Assembly (NCBI GenBank): GCA_958354105.1
Contig: CATWVA010000017.1
Span: 1 to 44,521 of the forward strand
Origin: an uncultured Collinsella sp.
Lineage (GTDB): Bacteria > Actinomycetota > Coriobacteriia > Coriobacteriales > Coriobacteriaceae
Direction: 5' to 3'
DNA length: 44,521 nucleotides
In this document: positions 6,919 through 13,818 of the stretch, one piece after another
Position numbering within the stretch: the stretch's first letter is position 1
How the letters are laid out: each line of letters begins with the position of its first letter
Made by a program: the position numbers and the translations under genes
The notes under the pieces: generated by a model
Told to the model about the DNA's origin: nothing
The model's input: only the letters and a program-made list of their open reading frames with translations
Databases searched by the model: none

Positions 6919-7998
6919 CTACTCCTCGTGATGGTGGCCGCAGCAGCACTCGTGGCCGTCATCATGGCCGTGGCCGCCGCAGCACTCGTGGTCCTCGCCG
7001 TGATGGTGGCCGCAACCGCACTCATGCTCGTCGCCGTGCTCGCCGCAACCGCAGCCGTCCTCGTGGGCACCGTGCTCCTCGGGGCGATACTGCGACCAGT
7101 CCAGACCGGCGGCGATGGCGTCGGCCTCCTCCTTGTAGAGGACCGTGATGGCCTGGGTACCCAGCTTGGCACCACCGATGGCGTCGAGCATGTCGTAGAG
7201 CGTAAAGGCCACGTCGGCGCCGGGCAGCGCGAGCTCGCGGTCATCGGCGTAGGCGAGCGCCAGACGCAGGTCCTTAATGAAGTGCTCGACCATAAAGCCG
7301 GGCTTGTAGTCGCCGTCGAGCGCCTTGGGGGCCAGGCTCTCCATGGCGCCGGACTTGCCGGTGCCGCCCAGGATCATCTGGCGGGTCTTCTCCAGGTCAA
7401 GGCCGCTCAGCTCGGCAAATGCCATGGCGTCGGCCATGCCGACCATGCAGGCGCCCAGCGACACCTGGTTGGCGAGCTTGGCAGCCTGACCCTTGCCGGC
7501 GCCATCGAAGCAGCAGATGTTGGCCGCAAAGGTGGCAAGGATATCGCGGACCGGCGCGATATCGTTCTCGGTGGCGCCCACGATAGCCGTGAGCGTGCCG
7601 GCGATAGCACCAGACTCGCCGCCGGTGACGGGGCAGTCAAACGCCATGCGGCCGGAAACCTGGGCGGCCTCGGCAATGTCGCGCGCCAGCTCGGGGGAGC
7701 TCGTGGTGAGGTCGATCAGGACCGCGCCGGGTTTAGTGCACGCGAGCAGGCCGTCGCCCGCCAGGTAGAGCTCCTCGACCTCGGAGGGATAGCCCACCAT
7801 GGTAAAGACGACATCGGCGTTCGCCGCGGCATCGGCCGGCGTATCGGCCCAGACGGCGCCGCGCTCAACGAGCGCTGCGGCCTTGGACTTGGTGCGGTTG
7901 TTGACCGAGACGGGATAGCCGGCATCCAGGATGTGGCCGGCGATGGGGGCACCCATGATTCCGGTGCCGATGAATGCGACGGAGAGCTTGTTTGCCAT
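6919..7998 (-). CDS. NAD(P)-dependent beta-hydroxyacid dehydrogenase with His/Cys-rich C-terminal tail
   Basis: 359 residues. Residues 1-300 are a normal 3-hydroxyisobutyrate/tartronate-semialdehyde reductase family enzyme: Rossmann motif FIGTGIMGAPIA (9-20), substrate-binding DCPVTGGESGA (121-131) and the catalytic lysine in GQAAKLANQVS (Lys174). Residues 306-359 are an extra tail with 14 His and 9 Cys (GCGCGEHGDEHECGCGHHH, then ECCGGHGHDDGHECCCGHHHEE), as in proteins that store nickel, zinc or copper. It is first of an operon with a membrane protein, a HEAT-repeat protein and icd. The enzyme's exact substrate is unknown; metal binding by the tail is inferred. Confidence 0.88.
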   Translation of the reverse strand: MANKLSVAFIGTGIMGAPIAGHILDAGYPVSVNNRTKSKAAALVERGAVWADTPADAAANADVVFTMVGYPSEVEELYLAGDGLLACTKPGAVLIDLTTSSPELARDIAEAAQVSGRMAFDCPVTGGESGAIAGTLTAIVGATENDIAPVRDILATFAANICCFDGAGKGQAAKLANQVSLGACMVGMADAMAFAELSGLDLEKTRQMILGGTGKSGAMESLAPKALDGDYKPGFMVEHFIKDLRLALAYADDRELALPGADVAFTLYDMLDAIGGAKLGTQAITVLYKEEADAIAAGLDWSQYRPEEHGAHEDGCGCGEHGDEHECGCGHHHGEDHECCGGHGHDDGHECCCGHHHEE

Positions 7999-8096
7999 GA
8001 AACCTTTCCTTTTGGGTTGGGTGTTGTTACCAGGTTGAATACTCGGTGCCAGCGTTTGGGCTGTGAGTTGGGATCGATTACGGCCGCGTTACTTGC

Positions 8097-9053
8097 CTAC
8101 TGACCGCGCACGCGGCGGGCGATGCGGTCGGAAAGCGACGCCTTGTCGGCGCGGTTCTTGCCCCAAAACGCGCAGGCCACCATGCCGGGGCCCACGTGCG
8201 AGCCGATGGTGGGACCCACGGAGCTGCGAATGATCGTGACGTCGGCGCAGCCCTCCTCCTTACGGATGGCGGCTTCGAGCCAGTCGCCGTCCTTTTCGGC
8301 ATCGGCCGTCATAATGGCGATGGGCATGGTGCGATCGGGCACATAGTTCTCGCGGAACGACTTGAGAATGGACTTGAGCGCCTTCTTGCGACCGCGGTTG
8401 ACGCCGATCAGCGACAGCGAGCCGGCCAGGTCGTAGGACAGCTCGGGTTTGACGTCGAGCTTTGCCGTGAGCTGTGCCGCCGCGGGCGGAATGCGGCCGC
8501 CGGCAGCCAGCGCGTCAAAGCTCTCGAGCGTAAAGTAGCCGTGCACGTAGGTCTTGGCCTCGTTTGCCCAGTCGACCAGCTGCTTGGCGGTGAGTCCCGC
8601 CGAGCGTTGACGGACGGCCTCGAGCGCCAAGAGCTCGCCGGTCGCGCAGGGCAGGGCGTTGTCGACCACGTACAGCTCAAAATCGGGATACTCGGCGCGC
8701 ACGGCGTCCGCCGCCTGGCACGCGGAGTTGTAGCTCGACGACAGCGCCGAGGTAAAGCACAGGTAGACCGTGGGCGTACCCTCTTTGGCGCACTCGGTAA
8801 AGAACTCGATATAGCGACCGAGCGACACGGCGGAGGTAGACACGCGAGCGCCGGCGCGCATGCGGTCGTAGAACTCCTTAGGGCTCATGCTCGACCAGAT
8901 ATCGTCCGTGCGCTCCTCGCCATCGATAATGAAGGGGAAACCCAGGATATCGACATCGAGGTTCGCGGCGACCTCGGGGCTAAAGTCGCAGCAGGTATCG
9001 ACGACGATGCGGCAACGGTCCGAATGACCGGTAGATGCGGCCTTGTCCATCAA
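8097..9053 (-). CDS. DegV family fatty-acid-binding protein
   Basis: 318 residues. The start RIVVDTCCDFSPEVAANLDVDILGFPFIIDGEE is the DegV opening, FTSALSSSYNSACQAAD is the conserved serine block that contacts the fatty-acid carboxylate, and LAAGGRIPPAAA resembles the GRI motif. DegV/FakB proteins present a bound fatty acid to the kinase FakA for exogenous lipid uptake; no FakA is in this window. It is a single gene, preceded by the terminator of the hibernation factor and 98 bases ahead of the dehydrogenase operon. Confidence 0.88.
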   Translation of the reverse strand: MMDKAASTGHSDRCRIVVDTCCDFSPEVAANLDVDILGFPFIIDGEERTDDIWSSMSPKEFYDRMRAGARVSTSAVSLGRYIEFFTECAKEGTPTVYLCFTSALSSSYNSACQAADAVRAEYPDFELYVVDNALPCATGELLALEAVRQRSAGLTAKQLVDWANEAKTYVHGYFTLESFDALAAGGRIPPAAAQLTAKLDVKPELSYDLAGSLSLIGVNRGRKKALKSILKSFRENYVPDRTMPIAIMTADAEKDGDWLEAAIRKEEGCADVTIIRSSVGPTIGSHVGPGMVACAFWGKNRADKASLSDRIARRVRGQ

Positions 9054-9073
9054 GGCGACTCCTTACGTAAAAA

Positions 9074-9100
9074 GGCGGCCACCCGCATGGGATGGCCGCC
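9074..9100 (-). terminator. Intrinsic terminator of the hibernation factor gene
   Basis: GGCGGCCA (9074-9081) pairs with TGGCCGCC (9093-9100), followed on the minus strand by five T (9073-9069). It stands between hpf and the degV gene, so the two are separately transcribed. Confidence 0.82.
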
Positions 9101-9129
9101 AACCGTTAACTCATGCAAGTTAACGTATT

Positions 9130-9714
9130 TTACTCGTCAAGTGTTTCGATGCGGGGCTTGATGATGCCATATCCACCATTCTTACGGTGATACACCACAT
9201 TGATGAGGCCAGTCGTCGCGTTCTCGAACACGTAGAAGTCGTGGCCGAGCAGATCGGTCTGCACCAGCGCCTGCTCCTCAGTCATCGGGGTGACATCGAT
9301 GACCTTCTCGCGGACGAGCAGGTCGTCCTCCTCCTCGGGCAGCAGCAGGTCGGCCAGATCCTCGACGCGCTCGACCGGCGCAACATCCGCGGCGCTGGCA
9401 CCGCCCTGGCGGTTGTCCACGACCTTGGTCTTAAACTTGCGCAGCTGGCGGGTGACCTTATCGGCGGAGAGGTCGATGGCGGCGTACATATCTGCACCGT
9501 GCTCGGCAACGCGAATCACCGAACCGCGGGCACGAACCGTAACCTCGACGATTGCCGGGTTGGGGTTCGAGGGGTTCTTCTCATAACGAAGTACAACGTC
9601 GACCGTCATGGGCTCGATATCGAAAACCTTGAGCGCCTCGCCGATCTTCTCATCCACATGCGCACGCAGAGCATCGGTTACCGTCGTCTTGCGTCCAGAA
9701 ACCTTGATATCCAT
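9130..9714 (-). CDS. hpf: Ribosome hibernation promoting factor, long form
   Basis: 194 residues. The N-terminal domain (MDIKVSGRKTTVTDALRAHVDEKIGEALKVFD to about residue 105) binds the ribosomal decoding site. A linker follows, and then a C-terminal domain (ALVQTDLLGHDFYVFENATTGLINVVYHRKNGGYGIIKPRIE) of the kind that dimerises 70S ribosomes into 100S particles. The start at 9714 is chosen because the conserved MDIKVSGR sequence begins there after GGAG; an upstream in-frame start would add 20 unconserved residues. Monocistronic, with its own terminator. Such genes are usually induced in stationary phase or starvation. Confidence 0.93.
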   Translation of the reverse strand: MDIKVSGRKTTVTDALRAHVDEKIGEALKVFDIEPMTVDVVLRYEKNPSNPNPAIVEVTVRARGSVIRVAEHGADMYAAIDLSADKVTRQLRKFKTKVVDNRQGGASAADVAPVERVEDLADLLLPEEEDDLLVREKVIDVTPMTEEQALVQTDLLGHDFYVFENATTGLINVVYHRKNGGYGIIKPRIETLDE

Positions 9715-10031
9715 ACGTGGCTCCAATCTGCCTCGGGGACTTACTGTACTGGCTATGTACCCATTGCCGTGCATTTAATCACGCGGATTCCTAAAGACCC
9801 GAATAACGATTGCTTGATACCGCATACCGAAGTCTCGCACTTTTCTGTGGCAAAGTGCGCTATGGGAAGGCGACGACGACTGTGTATTTGGTCTCAAAAA
9901 TTTGCTTTGACCTGCTGGTTTTATGGAAACGAAAAAGCCGGGTTCCCCTATTGGGGAAACCCGGCAGTGCGTGTTGAAACCGTGAAGAGGTGTCCTTTCC
10001 AACGTATAGGAGACACCACCCCTAGCAATAA
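9715..10031. other. Intergenic region with two hairpins
   Basis: 317 bases between hpf and the solute-binding protein gene. It holds a GCACTTT/AAAGTGC hairpin (9837-9858), the terminator at 9937-9965, and a GGTGTC/GACACC hairpin (about 9988-10015) right after the solute-binding protein stop. No gene is seen. Confidence 0.6.
9937..9965 (-). terminator. Intrinsic terminator of the solute-binding protein gene
   Basis: GCCGGGTTCCCC (9937-9948) pairs with GGGGAAACCCGGC (9953-9965) with a one-base bulge, followed on the minus strand by TTTTTC. Confidence 0.82.
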
Positions 10032-11039
10032 CTAGCTATTAAGTTTGTTAATGTCGTCGTCAGTGATGGTGCCTTCCTGGCTGGACGATTTGTCCTCGGA
10101 GGATGCGGTCTCATTGTTGGAATCGGAGGACTCGCTGCCGGAGGACGTGGTCTCACTGGACTCAGAGTCGCCCGGCTGCACGTTAGCGCCCGAAACCGTC
10201 TTAGTGGTGAGGTCGTAGGGAATCTGGCCGTACCAGACGCAGTGAACCGCCTCGAGCGTGCCGTCGACCGTGATGTCGTCGAGGGCATCACTCACGGCAC
10301 GGCACAGTTCGTCATTGGACGAGAGGCCCGCAACACCAAGCGTCGAGGGCGCCTCGAGCGCACCGACATAGGAGACCTCGCTCATCAGGCGTGCAAGATA
10401 GCCGCCGGCTGTGGAGTCGCAGATCACATAGTCGACCTCGCCGGACTCGAGCGCCTCAAAGCACTCGTTGATGTTGGAGTAGGTCTTTTGGTTGGCGGTA
10501 ATGCTCTGCTTGGCAAGCGCCTCCTGCGAGGCCGAGGACATCTGGACACCCAGGGTAGACGTGTTAAGGGTATCGGTGGAAACGCTTAGCGACCCACCAT
10601 CGCTGGTTTTACCAAACACAGAAGCGGCATCGTACAGGCAGGTGCCGAGCGAGCTAACGTCCCCGTCTGTGGAGTTGATCTCGCCGATAAAGATATCAGC
10701 CTTTTTGTCGCCGAGCGCGGAACCTGCCGAGGACGCATCGACAAAGGCGACCTTAAGGCCCATGCGGCTTGCGAGAGCGCGGGCGGCGTCGACCGCATAC
10801 CCCGTGAGCTCGCCGTCGGCGCCCTGCATTGCCTGCGGCGCATCGGAGGTATCGAGGGCGACCGTCAGGGTTCCGGGAGTGACCAGGGCATCGTCCGACA
10901 CCGCCGGCGTGACGGTCTCGTACTCGATCTGGTCGATCGTGGGAGTCGTGAACGTAGACAGCGGGTTGAACGCGCATCCGCTCAGGCCCAAAACGGCAAT
11001 GACCGCTGCGGTCCCAGCACCTAACCGAGCCGCGTGCAT
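10032..11039 (-). CDS. Family 3 solute-binding lipoprotein (amino-acid ABC type)
   Basis: 335 residues from the chosen start ATG 11039, which follows GAGGGG and begins a clean lipoprotein signal MHAARLGAGTAAVIAVLGLSGC (lipobox LSGC). The body has the PBP type II fold of polar-amino-acid binding proteins: LTVALDTSDAPQAM, GELTGYAVDAARALASRMGLKVAFVDA, GEVDYVICDSTAGGYLAR. The last ~60 residues are a Ser/Glu/Asp-rich tail. No permease or ATPase is next to it, so it is an orphan receptor. The frame stays open upstream to 11447, with a possible ATG at 11276 (MARPRCKPHRPFYFLWGN), so a longer form cannot be excluded. Confidence 0.85.
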   Translation of the reverse strand: MHAARLGAGTAAVIAVLGLSGCAFNPLSTFTTPTIDQIEYETVTPAVSDDALVTPGTLTVALDTSDAPQAMQGADGELTGYAVDAARALASRMGLKVAFVDASSAGSALGDKKADIFIGEINSTDGDVSSLGTCLYDAASVFGKTSDGGSLSVSTDTLNTSTLGVQMSSASQEALAKQSITANQKTYSNINECFEALESGEVDYVICDSTAGGYLARLMSEVSYVGALEAPSTLGVAGLSSNDELCRAVSDALDDITVDGTLEAVHCVWYGQIPYDLTTKTVSGANVQPGDSESSETTSSGSESSDSNNETASSEDKSSSQEGTITDDDINKLNS

Positions 11040-11534
11040 CAAGCTGCCCCTCACCATGTCCACTACCCTGCCTTCTGTGTCGTATACGATCCGTGCGTTG
11101 CGCGGAATATCGGGTTGTTCCCACCAGCTGACCTGGTATTTGACCCCACACTTGCGCACCGGGGTGTTTGCTCGGGAGGCCGCAGCCACCTTCACGACTG
11201 GCCCGCTCGCCCGCGAGGCGGTATTGCCCCAAAGAAAGTAGAACGGACGGTGCGGCTTACATCTAGGACGCGCCATGATCGCGCCGCGCGCACGCGGTCG
11301 CTTACGTGGATCCCTTTGACCGCGTCTGTCTTGGACTAGGACGGGCATTTCGTCCGTCCGCAACCACAGCCTGGCAGGAACGTAGCGCATTATAGCTAAG
11401 TTCAAGCTAAAGTTTAAGGTTAAGGGCGTCATTCGCATCGTGCGCACAGATTTTGCGGGTCGGAGTGGGCTATTCGTGCCCCTATGAAGCCCGGAGCTCC
11501 CCTACGGGGAGCTCCGGGGCGCCCTTCTTAGGGT
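11040..11534. other. Intergenic region upstream of the solute-binding protein
   Basis: About 495 bases. The minus-strand frame of the solute-binding gene is open through most of it, ending near 11447. A 12-base perfect hairpin CCGGAGCTCCCC/GGGGAGCTCCGG (11491-11517) lies at the far end, without a T-run. No independent gene is convincing. Confidence 0.5.
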
Positions 11535-11759
11535 GCCCTGGTCAAAATATGGCAAATATGAGTACTGCCACCAATTTAGTAACAGGCAATTTTGGCCTCT
11601 CGGACAGATTTTGCGCTCAGTGTCGCCAACCTGATGCTTAGTTATTCTACATTTGTTTATTATCTTCTTACTTTACGCCGCCTCCGAGTCCTAAATTCCT
11701 TGATTTTGCTGTTACTGATTTAGTGACAGTACTCATATTTGCCATATTATGGCCAGGGC
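11535..11759. mobile_element. MITE-like intergenic element, copy A
   Basis: About 225 bases bounded by imperfect inverted repeats of about 50 bases. The left arm (from 11535) reads gccctggtc...ATGGCAAATATGAGTACTG; the reverse complement of the right arm (to 11759) is nearly identical through AATATGGCAAATATGAGTACTG and beyond. The middle is AT-rich and has no open frame of note. A second, diverged copy lies at 26065-26300. It sits right after the endonuclease-like gene. The size, terminal inverted repeats and dispersed copies suggest a non-autonomous mobile element; no target duplication was confirmed. Confidence 0.6.
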
Positions 11760-11789
11760 ATATGATTAACCCTCTATTTTCGACGCGTA

Positions 11790-12899
11790 TTAGACCGGCT
11801 TAAGCCCAAAACACGCCCGCAGCGTGTTAAGCAACGCCTCTTGCTTCTTCCTGCGGGCATCGACACGATTCCGGTACCGCTTTCGCATACGCTGGTGCAT
11901 GCGCCATGCGAGCGCTTCCATCGCTTCCATGTCGCAAAGCATTTCGTTGTTGACCGTTGCGACCTCGATTCCCATAGTAATCAAGCCCGTGTTGCGCTTT
12001 TCATCATGGATACGTCCCCTCCGAGAGGAATGGCCCAGCTCACCGTTGTATTCCAGGTCAAACCGAGCTGCCTCTTGATACGCATCGCAAACTGCATGCG
12101 GCATCCCCGAGATTGCCTGCGCGCGGTCATCGAACTCGATCTTATAGTCGGTCTTAAAGGGGCCGCAGGCAAATCCGCCATAGGAAAACGGAAGCGAAAA
12201 CAGGGCGAGCATGATGCATTCCATGGGTGAGCGCAGGTTTTCTGACAGATAGGGGCACAGCCGCCGCAGCTGCTTGGCCGCGTTCCCCTTGCATGCCGCG
12301 AGGTAATCTGCCAAGCGAGCGGGTGTCAGCACCGGCTCGACTTCAAAGTAGCCCACGTCTGTCGGTTGGTCCTTGTCCTTTGCAAGTTTATTCGTAACAG
12401 GCGAGGTGTAGGGAGGCAGATACTTCCCGCGGTCACTCAGCGAAATCTTAGAGCACAGCTCCTGGGCCAGGGCAAATGCCTGGATACAACCGACCTCGCG
12501 GGCGACGGCAACACAAAGGGCCTCGGGAGATAGACTGTACACCCCCGGTTCCACCTCTAGAATCGAGCCGGCGGGCAACCCAGAGCATACGGACCAGCCC
12601 ACGCCAGGCATGCGGCGGCGCTGCGCCGCAGATCCCACCAGCAAGCAAAGATCTTCTTGCACCTCGCCGCTTGCGGCCCCAATCCGCACCAAGTCGGGAA
12701 GATAGATGTCCTCGGTCGAGGGCGACGACGTGCACAGCACACGGCGCTCTTCATCGGGATCGAGGTCCCTCCAGCTGATGTAACCCATTTGTCGGCGCTC
12801 GGCGCGCATCATGCGTAGCGCCGAGGCGCCTGTTAGGATTACGGAAGCTGCTAGCTGTTCGCCTGTCGGCTCGTTGCACCGCTCAATCTTTACTGCCAC
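11790..12899 (-). CDS. Endonuclease-like hypothetical protein (DUF559/Vsr-like C-terminal domain)
   Basis: 369 residues from GTG 12899, which follows AGGGGTGG 10 bases past the comF stop; an upstream extension would overlap comF. The N-terminal ~230 residues include AEDIYLPD-like and LRRLCPYLSENLRSPMECIMLALFSLP, similar in style to AbiEi/DUF559 hybrid proteins. The C-terminal part has FDLEYNGELGHSSRRGRIHDEKRNTGLITMGIEV, where Glu, His, Asp and Arg sit as in PD-(D/E)XK/Vsr-type nucleases. The C-terminus is basic (RMRKRYRNRVDARRKKQE). It is last in the tmk-holB-ricT-comF run. Role unknown; the nuclease assignment is by motif resemblance only. Confidence 0.65.
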   Translation of the reverse strand: MAVKIERCNEPTGEQLAASVILTGASALRMMRAERRQMGYISWRDLDPDEERRVLCTSSPSTEDIYLPDLVRIGAASGEVQEDLCLLVGSAAQRRRMPGVGWSVCSGLPAGSILEVEPGVYSLSPEALCVAVAREVGCIQAFALAQELCSKISLSDRGKYLPPYTSPVTNKLAKDKDQPTDVGYFEVEPVLTPARLADYLAACKGNAAKQLRRLCPYLSENLRSPMECIMLALFSLPFSYGGFACGPFKTDYKIEFDDRAQAISGMPHAVCDAYQEAARFDLEYNGELGHSSRRGRIHDEKRNTGLITMGIEVATVNNEMLCDMEAMEALAWRMHQRMRKRYRNRVDARRKKQEALLNTLRACFGLKPV

Positions 12900-12909
12900 A
12901 AAACCACCC

Positions 12910-13716
12910 CTACCAAACGCGTGCGATAGCGAGGCCATCGACTGCTGCGGCGCCGGCGCGCTTGAGTTCCGCCGAAGCCGCGGCCATCGTCGCACCCGTG
13001 GTGATAACGTCATCGATAAGCAGCAAGCGGCGGCCGTACACGTCCGCAACCGTCTCGTACATGCCTTGGGCACGCTCGCGGCGCTCCTCACGACCGAGTT
13101 CGCGCTGGTCGCCATGCCCGAACTTGACGAGAGCATCGAGCAAGGGAATACCCGACAGCTTGCAAAATGGGCGCGCAATAGCCTCCATATGATCAAAACC
13201 ACGCCGCCGAAACGCTGCCGCCGTCGCAGGCACAAACACCACCGCATCCGCACCGGACAGCACACCTCCATAGCGATCGGGCGCTACGACCTGGGCATGC
13301 AGGGCGGTGTCGTAGAGCAGCTCCGCCAGATACGGAGCCAGACGTCGCTCGCCCGCATCCTTGTACGCTTTAATGATGCGCGGCAGCGGATGCGCATAGA
13401 CGGCGCACGCCAGGCAGCGGTCGAGCGCCTCCGCCATTGCCGAGGACGTGCCCTCGACCGAACACTCAGTGCACAGCAAATCCCCAAACGGGGCGCCGCA
13501 TCGGGTGCAGCTATGACATGGGTCGATGAGCGTGAGCGCAGCCAGGCAGTCTTGGCAAATAAGCGCGCCGGAGCGCTCGCAGCCGGCGCATCGCGTGGGC
13601 GACAACGCCTCAAGCGCCTCGTGCGCCGCCCGCTCGGCAAACGGTAGTAATTCGTCCGCAAACGGTAGGGCACCGGCACCCTGCAGACAGCTCAATATGT
13701 TCAGATGGCTCTTCAA
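12910..13716 (-). CDS. comF: ComF family phosphoribosyltransferase-like protein
   Basis: 268 residues. A four-cysteine zinc-binding region is seen near 42-85 (CAGCERSG, CQDC, CTRCGAPFGDLLCTEC). The C-terminal phosphoribosyltransferase fold has the PRPP motif LLLIDDVITTGATM. In naturally competent bacteria ComF helps carry imported single-stranded DNA across the membrane. The start is a TTG at 13716 preceded by GGAGGG; no ATG occurs before the conserved domain. The ribosome site lies in the 3' arm of a 12-base hairpin (13720-13755). It follows ricT by 102 bases and precedes the endonuclease-like gene by 10. Confidence 0.9.
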   Translation of the reverse strand: MKSHLNILSCLQGAGALPFADELLPFAERAAHEALEALSPTRCAGCERSGALICQDCLAALTLIDPCHSCTRCGAPFGDLLCTECSVEGTSSAMAEALDRCLACAVYAHPLPRIIKAYKDAGERRLAPYLAELLYDTALHAQVVAPDRYGGVLSGADAVVFVPATAAAFRRRGFDHMEAIARPFCKLSGIPLLDALVKFGHGDQRELGREERRERAQGMYETVADVYGRRLLLIDDVITTGATMAAASAELKRAGAAAVDGLAIARVW

Positions 13717-13719
13717 GAC

Positions 13720-13755
13720 ACAACCCTCCCTACGTTCGGTCGCAGGGAGGGTTGT
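13720..13755 (-). promoter_or_regulatory. Hairpin covering the comF ribosome binding site
   Basis: On the minus strand ACAACCCTCCCT (13755-13744) pairs perfectly with AGGGAGGGTTGT (13731-13720). The second arm holds the GGAGGG ribosome site of the TTG start at 13716. No T-run follows, so it looks more like translational control or a processing signal than a terminator. Confidence 0.6.
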
Positions 13756-13818
13756 TGATTCGGCGCTATGATACCCCGATGCGCTCGGGGCAAGGCGGGC
13801 TAAATCCGCTCGCGGGCG

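Noticed and set aside
7999..8096. Additional small gene between the dehydrogenase and degV genes
   Set aside because: No open frame with a ribosome site; likely only promoter DNA.
9837..10016. Possible tRNA or small RNA gene among the hairpins
   Set aside because: No cloverleaf, no T-loop consensus and no promoter; simple stems explain the pattern.
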